A stretch of DNA of 64,000 nucleotides from Haloplanus sp. XH21. Its GTDB lineage: Archaea; Halobacteriota; Halobacteria; Halobacteriales; Haloferacaceae. The stretch is taken from the NCBI RefSeq assembly GCF_023276355.1, contig NZ_JALLPL010000001.1, positions 2,468,275-2,532,274 on the forward strand, given 5' to 3'. Shown here piece after piece: positions 52,948 through 61,502 of this stretch. Under the pieces are notes generated by a model. The model saw only the letters and a program-made list of their open reading frames with translations, made no database searches and was not told the DNA's origin. A program made the translations under genes and the position numbers. Within the stretch, counting starts at the first letter, position 1, and every line of letters starts with the position of its first letter.

Positions 52948-53759
52948 CGCGGGGGCACCTCGGGCACCACGTCGCCACAGGCCTCGCCCTCGGCGAGTTC
53001 CCAGGCGATGGGGTCGACGGGGTGGTCCTCGTCGTCGACGCGTTCGCCGCCGTCGGTCACCGTCTCCGACTCCGCGGCGTCGAAGGCGGCGGTGGCGGGG
53101 GTCGACTCCAGGTCGCGTTTCTCCGCGTAGGCCAGCGTGTAGTAATCCCTGTCTTCGAGGTCGGTCGGGTCGTCGGTCACGACCGTCTTCCCCTGTTCCA
53201 TGAACAGGCGACGGCCGTACTGCACGTCGTAGCCGGCGTCGACCAAGGCCTCGTGGGTCGCGGGCACGTCGGTCACCTTGAACAGAATCATCCGGTCGGG
53301 ACCGGTCGGCGCGGCACCGCGGGCGGCCTCGCGCAGGGCGAGACTCGACCCCGCGGCGACTTCGACGCCCAGCGCGGTGGCGAAAGCGGTGACGGCGCTC
53401 ACGCCGGGCACGACGTCGAGGTCCACGTCGGGGTGGAAGGCGTCGAGCGTCCGGCGCAGATGGCCGAAGGTCGAGTAGACGTTGGGGTCGCCGAGGGTGA
53501 CGAAGGCGACGGTGCCGTCGCGGGCCCGCGGCGCGATTTCGGCAGCGGCCGCCTTCCACGCCCGCCGGAGTTCGTCCTCGTCGCGCGTCATCGGGAAATC
53601 CAGGTCGCCGATGCGGTCCTCGGGGACGTGTTTCGTCGCAACGGCGCGGGAGAGGCGGCCGGGGGAGTACACCACGTCCGCGTCTTCGAGGATGCGCTTG
53701 CCGCGCACCGTCACCAGGTCGCTCTCGCCGGGACCGAGGCCGACGCCGTAGAGCGTCAT
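52944..53759 (-). CDS. cbiL: cobalt-precorrin-2 C20-methyltransferase
   Basis: 271 residues. LYGVGLGPGESDLVTVRGKRILEDADVVYSP and VAFVTLGDPNVYSTFGHLRR, then VVPGVSAVTAFATALGVEVAAG identify CbiL/CobI. Methylates C20 of cobalt-precorrin-2. The C-terminal 45 residues are an acidic extension beyond the usual end. Overlaps cbiT and cbiF by 4 bp each. Confidence 0.93.
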   Translation of the reverse strand: MTLYGVGLGPGESDLVTVRGKRILEDADVVYSPGRLSRAVATKHVPEDRIGDLDFPMTRDEDELRRAWKAAAAEIAPRARDGTVAFVTLGDPNVYSTFGHLRRTLDAFHPDVDLDVVPGVSAVTAFATALGVEVAAGSSLALREAARGAAPTGPDRMILFKVTDVPATHEALVDAGYDVQYGRRLFMEQGKTVVTDDPTDLEDRDYYTLAYAEKRDLESTPATAAFDAAESETVTDGGERVDDEDHPVDPIAWELAEGEACGDVVPEVPPR

Positions 53760-54310
53760 TGGGCACCTCCGTCGACGCCGCCGACGAGCATGTACACCGG
53801 ATTGTCCGAGTCGAAACTCGTCGCGCCCGCGAGGTCGTAGCCGTGACTCACCTGGAACTGCACCACCTCGTCGAGGAGGTCGCGGTCGCGGAACGCGCGG
53901 GTCGCCTCGCCAGCGACTTCGAGGCGGGAGACGTTCATCACGACGCGGTCCACGCCCGTCTCGACGGCGTGGTCGAGGACGGCGGCGTAGTTGCGACTGC
54001 CGCCCAGAAACAGGGCGTCGGCGTCGTCGGGCAGGCCCTCGGGAGCCTCCGCTTCCCGGAGGTCGACGGGCGTCGTCACGTCGTTCGCGTCGAGGTTCTT
54101 CCGGGCGACCGACAGGCGGTCGGGCTTGCGTTCGACGGCGGTGACGCGCCCGGCACGACGCGCCGCCTCGACGGTGACGGCGCCGGTGCACGGGCCGACC
54201 TCGACGAAGTGGTCGTCGGGCCGCAAGTCGAGTTTGCTTAGGAGGACGGCCCGCACCTCCGCTTTGGTCGGTCCGGCCTTCGCGTCGTGAGGGAGCGCTA
54301 CGCGGGACAT
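53756..54310 (-). CDS. cbiT: cobalt-precorrin-6B C15-methyltransferase (decarboxylating)
   Basis: 184 residues from the ATG at 54308-54310. Class I methyltransferase: PTKAEVRAVLLSKLDLRPDDHFVEVGPCTGAVTVEAARRAGRVTAVERKP (motif I E-V-G-P-C-T-G). Methylates C15 and removes the acetate carboxylate at C12. First gene of the ten-gene cbi operon; promoter region contains a perfect palindrome at 54336-54357. Confidence 0.93.
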   Translation of the reverse strand: MSRVALPHDAKAGPTKAEVRAVLLSKLDLRPDDHFVEVGPCTGAVTVEAARRAGRVTAVERKPDRLSVARKNLDANDVTTPVDLREAEAPEGLPDDADALFLGGSRNYAAVLDHAVETGVDRVVMNVSRLEVAGEATRAFRDRDLLDEVVQFQVSHGYDLAGATSFDSDNPVYMLVGGVDGGAQ

Positions 54311-54335
54311 CGTGAGACACAACTCCCGTAGAACG

Positions 54336-54357
54336 TAAAACAATTTTGGTTGTTTTA
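54336..54357 (-). promoter_or_regulatory. palindromic operator upstream of the cbi operon
   Basis: TAAAACAA-N6-TTGTTTTA is a perfect 8-bp inverted repeat 26 bp upstream of the cbiT start, on a stretch of A+T-rich promoter DNA. It would overlap or adjoin the TATA element of the operon. The divergent winged-helix regulator gene at 54449 is an obvious candidate for its ligand, but this is inference. Confidence 0.6.
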
Positions 54358-54448
54358 GAGAAAGTGTGCTTTCTGATTTGGCCGAGAAAGCGCAACTGCA
54401 CCGGGATTATGGTAAAGATACTTGAGTACCGGGTCCGGAGTGGGAACG

Positions 54449-55255
54449 ATGGCAGAGAACGCCGACGGCGGGTCGGGCGTCCTCCGAAGCAAACGCTCGG
54501 CGACGCGGTATCAGATCCTGGTTGGCATCGCGGAGCGACAACCGGCCGTCAGTCAGCAGGAAATCGCGGACGACATCGGCATCACCGCCCAGGCGGTGAG
54601 CGACTACCTGCAGGACCTCATCGAGGAGGGGTACGTCCGGAGCCCCGGCCGCGGTCGATACGAAGTCACCAAGGAGGGCGTCGACTGGCTCATCGGGCAG
54701 ACGGACGAACTCCGGGAGTTCGTCACCCACGTCTCGGAGGACGTGATCGGACAGGTCGAAATCGAGACCGCGCTCGCGACGGCGCCGATATCGGAGGGCG
54801 ACGCCGTCTCGCTGTCGATGCGCGACGGCGTCCTTCGGGCGACCCCCGGCGCCGCCGGGAGCACAACCGCAGTTGCGGTCACCGACGCGGCGTCCGGCCG
54901 CGACGTTGGCGTCACCGACTTCGAGGGCGTCCTCGACTACGACCTCGGCCGCGTGACCGCCGTGTCGATTCCCCGCGTGCAGGACGGCGGGAGCGACGCC
55001 GTCTCGACCGAGACGATCACCGACCACGTCGCCGAAGCCGACCTCCTGGCGACGGCGGGAACCGAAGCGCTCGCGGCCGCGCAGGCGGCCGGGGTCGACC
55101 CCGATCTCCGGTTCGGCACGCCACGGGCCGTCCAAGAGGCCGCGGCACGCGGCCTCGACGTCCTCCTCCTCGCCGTTTCGGACGAACTCTCGACCCACCT
55201 GGACCGCCTCCGCGAGGGCAACATCAACTACGAAGTCGTCGACACGGCCGAGTAG
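54449..55255 (+). CDS. MarR/winged-helix type regulator, candidate regulator of the cbi operon
   Basis: 268 residues from the ATG at 54449. N-terminal winged helix-turn-helix (about residues 18-80): YQILVGIAERQPAVSQQEIADDIGITAQAVSDYLQDLIEEGYVRSPGRGRYEVTKEGVDWL. C-terminal domain (about 90-268) is an alpha/beta ligand-binding-type domain with repeated Asp/Gly loops. Divergent from cbiT with a palindrome between them, so it may sense cobalt or a corrin. Convergent with the metallo-beta-lactamase gene, which ends 3 bp away. Confidence 0.8.
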   Translation: MAENADGGSGVLRSKRSATRYQILVGIAERQPAVSQQEIADDIGITAQAVSDYLQDLIEEGYVRSPGRGRYEVTKEGVDWLIGQTDELREFVTHVSEDVIGQVEIETALATAPISEGDAVSLSMRDGVLRATPGAAGSTTAVAVTDAASGRDVGVTDFEGVLDYDLGRVTAVSIPRVQDGGSDAVSTETITDHVAEADLLATAGTEALAAAQAAGVDPDLRFGTPRAVQEAAARGLDVLLLAVSDELSTHLDRLREGNINYEVVDTAE

Positions 55256-55258
55256 CGG

Positions 55259-56491
55259 CTACACCGTGACCGTCTCGCCCAGGTCGGGCGCGGACGCGTC
55301 GAAGCCGTCGGCAGCGAGTTCCTCGGCGAACGCCACACAGCGGTCGCCGTGGTTGACCAGTATCTCGGCGTCCCGGTAGGACCCGAGGAGATCGAGGACC
55401 CCCTCGCAGTCGGCGTGCGCGGAGAAGTCGTACTGTTCGACCTGTGCGCTGACGGGCATCACCCGACCGTCGATTTCCGCCCGCCCACGCTCCAGCAGGT
55501 TGCGCCCGGGCGTCCCCTCGACCTGATACCCCGTCATCGTGATCTTGTTTATCGGGTTCGCCCGAACGGCGGGGATGTACGTCATGGCGGGGCCGCCGGA
55601 GAGCATCCCGCTGGTGGTGATGATAGCCACATTCTTTTCGGCAATCCGTTCCCGTTGCCCATCTCTCCCGGTGACGAATCGAGCATGTGACTTTGCTCGC
55701 CGAAGGGCCTCCCCATCACGGAGGAAGGCCGGATACTGGCGAAGCGTCTCAGTCACCTGCTTGCCCATCCCGTCGACGTAACAGGGAATGTCGTTCGCCT
55801 CACAGATCAGCATCATCTCCTGCGTACGCCCGATTGCAAAGGCAGGAATGACAACCGTACCACCCTCCCACAAGGTCGTTCTGACACTCGTGGCAAACTG
55901 CTCTTCCAGATCCTCTCTATTTCCGTGCGTGACATCGGAATACGTGCTCTCACAGACAACAACGTCTGCGGCAGGACGTGCGGTCGCTCCTGCGACGAGT
56001 CGCTGATCCTCGGTGTGAAAGTCGCCCGTGTACAGTAGTCGTGTGTCCCCATCGTCAATCAGCACATGTGCGCTCCCGGGGATGTGGCCGGCGTTATAGA
56101 AGGTGACCTGGTGATCTGCCGCTTCGAATGTTTCACGGTAGCCGTGTGTTTCGGAAACCTGGGTGACGCGTTTAATTTCTTCCTCAGTGAACGGACAGTT
56201 GTACGTACCGCCATGGAGTTTGAGCGTATCACGAGCGAGCGTGAGCGCGAGCTCGCGCGTGGGTGACATCCAATGAATCGGTGGTCGATCATCACCCGAG
56301 AGGAGCGACGGAATCGCTCCGACATGATCGAGATGGCCGTGACTGGCGACGACTGCGTCGGGGCTGGGTGATGCGACAGGGAACTGGGGTGGGGTAGCAC
56401 TCTTCATTCCGAAATCAAGCAGGAGAGAACCGTTGACGAGAACAGCACTACGCCCAATTTCCTCAGCCCCACCCAGAAACCGAATATCCAT
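55259..56491 (-). CDS. metallo-beta-lactamase/beta-CASP hydrolase, chimeric gene
   Basis: 410 residues. MBL motif SHGHLDH (HxHxDH), NAGHIPGSAHVL and YTGDFHTEDQR in the lactamase part and a beta-CASP part with CESTYSD, PAFAIGRTQEMM and SAHAD. This is the RNase J/CPSF-like group, nucleases or regulators of RNA. The 3' part (55259-55600) is strongly G+C-rich like the chromosome; from about 55628 to 56491 the DNA is visibly A+T-richer with less biased codons. A 27-bp near-repeat at 55601-55627 recurs at 61476-61502, where the original G+C-rich 5' part remains as a pseudogene. So this is a host 3' end joined to an acquired 5' end, in frame. Confidence 0.88.
   Translation of the reverse strand: MDIRFLGGAEEIGRSAVLVNGSLLLDFGMKSATPPQFPVASPSPDAVVASHGHLDHVGAIPSLLSGDDRPPIHWMSPTRELALTLARDTLKLHGGTYNCPFTEEEIKRVTQVSETHGYRETFEAADHQVTFYNAGHIPGSAHVLIDDGDTRLLYTGDFHTEDQRLVAGATARPAADVVVCESTYSDVTHGNREDLEEQFATSVRTTLWEGGTVVIPAFAIGRTQEMMLICEANDIPCYVDGMGKQVTETLRQYPAFLRDGEALRRAKSHARFVTGRDGQRERIAEKNVAIITTSGMLSGGPAMTYIPAVRANPINKITMTGYQVEGTPGRNLLERGRAEIDGRVMPVSAQVEQYDFSAHADCEGVLDLLGSYRDAEILVNHGDRCVAFAEELAADGFDASAPDLGETVTV
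55601..55627. repeat. left copy of a 27-bp direct repeat bordering the acquired segment
   Basis: GAGCATCCCGCTGGTGGTGA at 55601-55620 plus seven more bases matches 61476-61502 at 25 of 27 positions (differences T/G and A/C). In both places it encodes the same protein part (IITTSGML on the minus strand). The composition changes just right of it here and just left of it at the other copy, marking the recombination point. Confidence 0.7.
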
Positions 56492-56572
56492 TTGAGATGG
56501 CTATGCTTTGGGACTGTTTGGATGCGTCGGAATAGTCGTAGAAACCTACTTACTGCTATCTGTCCAAGCGAG

Positions 56573-56860
56573 GAAACCCAGTCCAAGACCGACAACGTCT
56601 CCGCGGCCGCCGAGGAACAGGCTGCGGAACTGAACGAGGTCACCGAGCGAGCCAACGACCTCCAGCGGTACGCCCAGCCGCTCCGTGACATCCTCGACTG
56701 CTTCGAGACCGAAGCCGAACACGAGTTCGACTTCTCGGTCGGTCCGACCGGCAGCGGCGGTCCGGCCGGCGGAAGCGAAGAGGAAGAGGAGCAAGCCGCC
56801 GACTCCTGTTTCGACGCGCTCGATCCGTGGACTGTTTTCCGTCTTCGACCCGAACGACCG
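56573..56860 (+). pseudogene. remnant of the C-terminus of a halobacterial transducer (Htr)
   Basis: The reading frame before the SDR gene contains DNVSAAAEEQAAELNEVTER, then ANDLQRYAQPLRDILDCFET and an acidic Glu-rich stretch. This is the typical C-terminal end of haloarchaeal methyl-accepting chemotaxis transducers (methylation helix tail). No HAMP or signalling core precedes it; the frame begins just after the divergent metallo-beta-lactamase start. So a truncated leftover, probably carried along with the island. Confidence 0.6.
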
Positions 56861-56863
56861 ACG

Positions 56864-57580
56864 ATGACGCGTACTGCACTCGTCACTGGCGCCAGCGGCG
56901 GCATCGGAAGCGCGACGGCACGGAACCTCGGGGCGGACCACGACGTGGCCGTCCACTACAACAGCGACCGGGAGAGCGCCGAGGCCGTCGCGGCCGACGT
57001 CCGAGACCAGGGGCAGGACGCTCTCGTCGCTCAGTGTGACATCAGCGACCCCGACGCGGTCACGGCGATGGTCGAGGACGTACGCGAGCAACTCGGCGCT
57101 ATCGACGTCCTCGTCAACAACGCCGCCGTGTTGCACGAGACACCGCTCGAAGAGGCCGACGACGAGACGATTCAACAGACCCTCCGTGTCAACCTCGAAG
57201 GAGCGGTCTACTGTACCCGTGCCGTCCTGCCTGCCATGCGCGAACAGGGTGAGGGACGGATTGTCAACATCTCCTCGACCGCCGGGACGGACGGGAGTCC
57301 GACCGACGTGGCCTACGGCGCGTCGAAGAGCGGTCTTCTCGGCCTCACGAAGTCGCTGGCGAAACAGTACACCAAGGACGGTATCCGCACGAACGCCGTC
57401 GCACCGGGGCCGGTCAAGACGGAGATGTTTGCGGAGGAGCGACGCCCCGACGTGCGGGACATCTCACCGCTGGACCGTCTGGTCGACCCCGACGAGGTAG
57501 CCGAGGCCGTCCGGACCTTCGCCACGACGTCTGCGATGACCGGCCAGACGCTCGTCGTCGACGGCGGCATCCGTCTCTGA
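56864..57580 (+). CDS. short-chain dehydrogenase/reductase (FabG-like)
   Basis: 238 residues from the ATG at 56864. Classical SDR: cofactor motif TGASGGIG, NNAAV, catalytic Ser in ISSTAG, YGASK (Tyr and Lys of YxxxK) and PGPVKTEM. NAD(P)-dependent oxidoreductase of unknown substrate. The start codon follows the transducer remnant in the same frame. Twenty-seven bp of non-coding DNA separate its stop from the DctP-gene region, so it is probably part of the TRAP unit. Confidence 0.87.
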   Translation: MTRTALVTGASGGIGSATARNLGADHDVAVHYNSDRESAEAVAADVRDQGQDALVAQCDISDPDAVTAMVEDVREQLGAIDVLVNNAAVLHETPLEEADDETIQQTLRVNLEGAVYCTRAVLPAMREQGEGRIVNISSTAGTDGSPTDVAYGASKSGLLGLTKSLAKQYTKDGIRTNAVAPGPVKTEMFAEERRPDVRDISPLDRLVDPDEVAEAVRTFATTSAMTGQTLVVDGGIRL

Positions 57581-57678
57581 GCTTCCGGGCCGTTTTTGCG
57601 GCTCGCGTGACTCGTTCACGGGGACCGATATCGCGAGAAACCACGGCTTTCTTGAGGCTCAGCCGATGGAAATCGACC

Positions 57679-58905
57679 GTGTCTAACACAACAGCGACGG
57701 GTATCTCCCGACGGAGGTATCTCAGCGGTATCGGTGTCGCAGGTACTGTTGGTCTCGCCGGCTGTCTCAGCGGCATCAGAAATGGAGGCGGGGAGTCCCT
57801 AAGCACGTTCAAGTACGGGACTGTCGGCTCCGAGAGCGCCAACGGCATGGGCAGCGTTGACCCGTACGGTGCTTGGACGCTCGCTGACCGACTGACGGAG
57901 AAGTCCGACGGCGACGTGAAAATGGACATCATCGGCGACTCGCAGGTCTGTGGCGAGTCGGACTGCATCGGGAAGATACGCAACGATATCGTCCAGGCGG
58001 GCACGACCTCGGTCGGGAACACGACGAAGTTCTCGCCGGAGAACAACATCTGGGCGCTGCCGTACCTGTTCCCGCCGGACAACCGCGCCGCGCTCTCGTA
58101 TGGCATCTTCAGCGAGACGGCGTGGAAGCAGTTCTGGGTCCCCTTCGCCAAGCAGTACAACTACGTTCCGTTCATCGGCTATCCGGCCCAGCATCGGGTC
58201 ATCCACATCGGCCAGTCCGGTGCGAAACAGGCCGACGGGGAGCGTGTCACCACGCCCGACCAGATAGAGGGAATGGACATTCGCCGGACTGTCTCTCGAA
58301 TTCCCGCGAAGGCAATCACCGAGTGGGGCGGCAGCCCTGTCAAGGTCAGCTGGGGTGACGCCATTCAGGGGCTCAAATCGGGCCTCATCGGCGGTATGGA
58401 GACGTGGCTGACGAACGCCGCCGCCTACGGAATGCTTCCCTCGCTCGACCAGACTGTGCTGAACAACTGGTCGCTCGGCATCGAGATGAGTTGGGCCAAA
58501 GTCGACTGGCTCAAGAGCCTCCCCGACGAGCACCGGTCGCTCGTCGCTCAGGAGAGCGAACGGGTTACAGAAGAACTCATCCACAACACCGAGGAGATCA
58601 TCACCGACCGCGCTGGCGCCGTCCAAGAGCCGCCCGATGGAACGGACTACGGGAAAAGCAATATCAAGGTCAACGTTCTGTCCGAAAGCGAACTCGAGCA
58701 GTGGAAAGACGACACCGCCTACAAGCGGAACTCCGACCTCTACAGCAAGACCTTCGAGCAGGCCGGTACCCTGCTGGGCGGTCCCGACGCGGCGCGGGAC
58801 TTCGCGGACAGTATCTACGAACTGACTCGGAGTTCTTCGGCTCCCGAATCGACTGCGGACTTCACCCTCACGTCTTGGTGGGATGACCACCTCGACGAAA
58901 TCTAA
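57679..58905 (+). CDS. dctP: TRAP transporter substrate-binding lipoprotein DctP
   Basis: 408 residues from a GTG at 57679; the frame is open to 57607 but the extra residues precede the export signal. Twin-arginine motif in SRRRYLSGIGVAGTVG followed by lipobox LAGC: exported folded and lipid-anchored. The solute-binding domain has MDIRRTVSRIPAKAITEWGGSPVKVSWGDAIQGLKSGLIGGMETW, a DctP-family block. Delivers an organic acid or similar solute to DctQM. Substrate unknown. Confidence 0.88.
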   Translation: MSNTTATGISRRRYLSGIGVAGTVGLAGCLSGIRNGGGESLSTFKYGTVGSESANGMGSVDPYGAWTLADRLTEKSDGDVKMDIIGDSQVCGESDCIGKIRNDIVQAGTTSVGNTTKFSPENNIWALPYLFPPDNRAALSYGIFSETAWKQFWVPFAKQYNYVPFIGYPAQHRVIHIGQSGAKQADGERVTTPDQIEGMDIRRTVSRIPAKAITEWGGSPVKVSWGDAIQGLKSGLIGGMETWLTNAAAYGMLPSLDQTVLNNWSLGIEMSWAKVDWLKSLPDEHRSLVAQESERVTEELIHNTEEIITDRAGAVQEPPDGTDYGKSNIKVNVLSESELEQWKDDTAYKRNSDLYSKTFEQAGTLLGGPDAARDFADSIYELTRSSSAPESTADFTLTSWWDDHLDEI

Positions 58906-58907
58906 GT

Positions 58908-59474
58908 ATGTCCCCACTTCTCGATTCAGAGTCAGCACCGCTTCCCCAGCGACACCTGTCGCGGCTCCGCGACCTGGAGAAGAATCTCGAATCGTATCTC
59001 GCTATGGGGTTTATTCTCCTCTATGCCGTGCTCGTCGTCTACAAGATTCTCAGCCGCCTCCTGTTCGACGCCTACTCGTTCGTCTGGCTTCAGGAGGTCA
59101 TTATCGGGCTGTTCGTCTGGGCGGCGTGGCTGTCGACGGCGAGTCTCGTTCGCTCTGACGATCACATCCGGTTTTCGGCCGTCATCAAATGGCTCCCTCG
59201 ATGGGGCGTCTACGGCGTCTACTGTATCGAGTGGCTGCTCTGGTTGTCGCTCTCGGGCGTCATCGTTCAGTACTCTCTGCGCTACATCGAGCAGTTCGTC
59301 CGGTCGGGCACCACGATTACCGGAACCTCGATTCCGGAGTATCTCCTCTATCTCTCCGTCACCGTGGGGTTCGCGCTCGTGTTCATCCGGACCCTCCAGC
59401 AGTTCGTTATCGTGACCCGCAAGTACCGCGCCGGTGAGGAGTTGCTGACCGGCAGTGATCTCGGGGGTGAGTGA
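58908..59474 (+). CDS. dctQ: TRAP transporter small permease DctQ
   Basis: 188 residues. Four transmembrane helices with the Trp-rich WLQEVIIGLFVWAAWLSTASLVR and a charged loop with DDHIRF(S), characteristic of DctQ. Follows dctP by 2 bp. Its end overlaps dctM if the GTG at 59471 is used. Confidence 0.9.
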   Translation: MSPLLDSESAPLPQRHLSRLRDLEKNLESYLAMGFILLYAVLVVYKILSRLLFDAYSFVWLQEVIIGLFVWAAWLSTASLVRSDDHIRFSAVIKWLPRWGVYGVYCIEWLLWLSLSGVIVQYSLRYIEQFVRSGTTITGTSIPEYLLYLSVTVGFALVFIRTLQQFVIVTRKYRAGEELLTGSDLGGE

Positions 59475-59476
59475 CG

Positions 59477-60769
59477 ATGTTGAGTTTCCTCGAGGGGAAC
59501 ATCCTCATCGCGCTGACGATTCTCGCCGTGGTCCTGTTCCTCCTTGGCGTGCGCATCCTGCTCGTGTTTGGCGTGTGGGCGCTGGGCTATGCAATCACGC
59601 ACACGCTGTTCCCGCCGATCAACATGCCCATCGTGGCCTACGAGTCGCTGAACTCCTTCCCGTGGGTCGCTATCCCGCTTTTCGTCATCGTCGGCTCGCT
59701 CATCAACGAGTTCGGCATCTCCGAGGATATCGTCGAGTTCACCAACGCTGTCGCCGGCTGGCTGCCGGGCACTATCGGCAACACTGCTATCTACACGGCC
59801 GGCGTGTTCTCGGCGATCACCGGGTCGAACGAGGCGACGACCGCTTCCGTCGGCGAGGCACTGTACGACGAACTGCGGGAGGAGGGGTACTCCGACACCT
59901 TCGCCGCGGCGACGGTCGCCTCCGGCGGCACGGTCGGTATCATCATTCCGCCGAGCGTCCTCTTTATCATCTACGGCGTCACCTTCGACGTGTCGGTGAC
60001 GAACCTGTTCATGGCGGGCATCGTCCCCGGTATCGGGATGTTGCTTGTCCTCTCGGGGTACTGTAGTTACACGGCCCACAAGAACGGCTACGGCGTCGGG
60101 GACTTCGACTTCGAGGCGACCCGCGTCGTGCGGGCGGCGTGGCGGGCCAAACACGCCTTCGTCACTGTCGCACTGCTCGTCGGTGGCGTCCTCGCCGGTC
60201 TGTTCACCCCTTCGGAGTCGGCTGGCATCGCCTTCACGTACATCCTCGTGACCGGCGCCCTCACCGGCCGACTCGGCGACCGCAGTCAGGTCGTCAACGC
60301 ACTCCAGCAAGGTGTCACCCTGACCGGTATCACTGTCCCGCTGTACGTGATGTCGGTGATGGTCCAGCAGAACCTCTCCTACGAGGGCGTCCAGGAGGTC
60401 GTTGCCGGCCTCATCACCGGCCTCCCTACGGAGTGGCTCATCATCTTGGCGATGGTGGCACTGATGCTGTTAACCGGCTCGGTGCTCGCGTCGCTTCCGA
60501 ACATGATTATCACCGCCCCGCTGTTGGCCCCCATCGCCACCGGAACGCTCGGGCTGCATCCTATCACATGGGGCGTCGTGTTCATGATGAGCGACGCTAT
60601 CGGGTTCATCACCCCGCCGTACGGATTGAACCTCTTCGTCATCAGCGAACTGACCGACCAGGAGTACATGCGCGTCGCGGTCGCTGCTGTCCCGTATCTC
60701 CTGCTGTTGATCGGAGTCTGGCTACTCTTTTTCCTCTTCCCTGGACTCAACGTTCTCTCGCCCGTCTGA
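59477..60769 (+). CDS. dctM: TRAP transporter large permease DctM
   Basis: 430 residues from the ATG at 59477 (a GTG at 59471 is also possible). About twelve transmembrane helices. Landmarks: FPWVAIPLFVIVGSLINEFGIS, GVFSAITGSNEATTASVGE, YSDTFAAATVASGGTVGIIIPPS and LNLFVISELTDQ. Na+-driven transport partner of DctPQ. Together dctPQM plus the SDR suggest import and oxidation/reduction of one metabolite. Confidence 0.92.
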   Translation: MLSFLEGNILIALTILAVVLFLLGVRILLVFGVWALGYAITHTLFPPINMPIVAYESLNSFPWVAIPLFVIVGSLINEFGISEDIVEFTNAVAGWLPGTIGNTAIYTAGVFSAITGSNEATTASVGEALYDELREEGYSDTFAAATVASGGTVGIIIPPSVLFIIYGVTFDVSVTNLFMAGIVPGIGMLLVLSGYCSYTAHKNGYGVGDFDFEATRVVRAAWRAKHAFVTVALLVGGVLAGLFTPSESAGIAFTYILVTGALTGRLGDRSQVVNALQQGVTLTGITVPLYVMSVMVQQNLSYEGVQEVVAGLITGLPTEWLIILAMVALMLLTGSVLASLPNMIITAPLLAPIATGTLGLHPITWGVVFMMSDAIGFITPPYGLNLFVISELTDQEYMRVAVAAVPYLLLLIGVWLLFFLFPGLNVLSPV

Positions 60770-61475
60770 CGGGCACCACTTCTTTCCCCGCTGCGAGCAC
60801 GCACCGATAAGCTCACAACACGTTTTCGCGATGTAGAGCGTCTACAAACGAATGTTCGTTACTTCCCGAACGAGTCAAGAGAGAGCTGCCTGAACACCAC
60901 AAAATAGTCACTTCTGTATGATTTGACGGTCAGTCTCTGCTGCTATCGCGGAGTCGATCAAGGCAGGTCCAATTCATTGTTCCGAACAGACGAGGTAGAC
61001 CGCATCTCGACGGTATCTGCCGACAGCTGTTGCTCACCGCCCAACGGACAGGCCGTGGGCTGACTCCGGTCAGCCCGCGGCCGCTGCCTGTGACGCTGGC
61101 ACACCAACTCCGCTCGCTTTGACTTCCACCGGCGTCGTAACCCTTCTTCCAGCTCGTTACGGACCCAATCACAGAACGTCTTGAACGTGAACTCATCCTC
61201 TGTATCTTGCATGCTAGCCCTCATCTATATAGGATATTTGATAGTACTTTCACCAAATCCGGGAAGAGACTATACACGAGCTGTTCCAGACGGTTGTGTC
61301 GGCTTATGTGGCATTGAGAACGCGGTTCGAAAACGCTGAGAATCCCCTTTCGCCGATTTATTTCTGACTCATAAACACCCTCAAAATCCCTTATAAGAGA
61401 GATTATCAGTAAGAGTCTATCGCAACGCCCTCCCACGATTTTGGCGAATTGAAGTAATAGTATATCTGCACCACC
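60770..61475. other. A+T-richer intergenic tail of the island, no confident gene
   Basis: No gene I can support. A minus-strand open frame (about 60958-61224, 88 codons, MQDTEDEFTFKTFCDWVRNELEEG near its start) is possible but matches nothing I recognise. An imperfect inverted repeat AACGAA-TG-TTCGTT lies near 60851-60864. From about 61225 the DNA is rich in A+T and reads through, on the minus strand, from the truncated metallo-beta-lactamase frame to a stop at 61221. Probably decayed end of the acquired segment. Confidence 0.5.
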
Positions 61476-61502
61476 GAGCATCCCGCGGGTGGTGATGATC
61501 GC
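61476..61502. repeat. right copy of the 27-bp direct repeat at the island boundary
   Basis: Matches 55601-55627 at 25 of 27 positions. Immediately to its left (61470) the sequence becomes A+T-rich and unrelated to the metallo-beta-lactamase gene; to its right the original G+C-rich gene continues. Confidence 0.7.

Noticed and set aside
60930..61224. Minus-strand frames of 88 codons as a transposase fragment
   Set aside because: No transposase motif recognised and two overlapping frames are equally open; reported only as unassigned island DNA.
61221..61475. Continuation of the broken metallo-beta-lactamase frame as a new C-terminus
   Set aside because: The 85 codons after the break are A+T-rich, match nothing in the family, and the gene also has a frameshift near its start.
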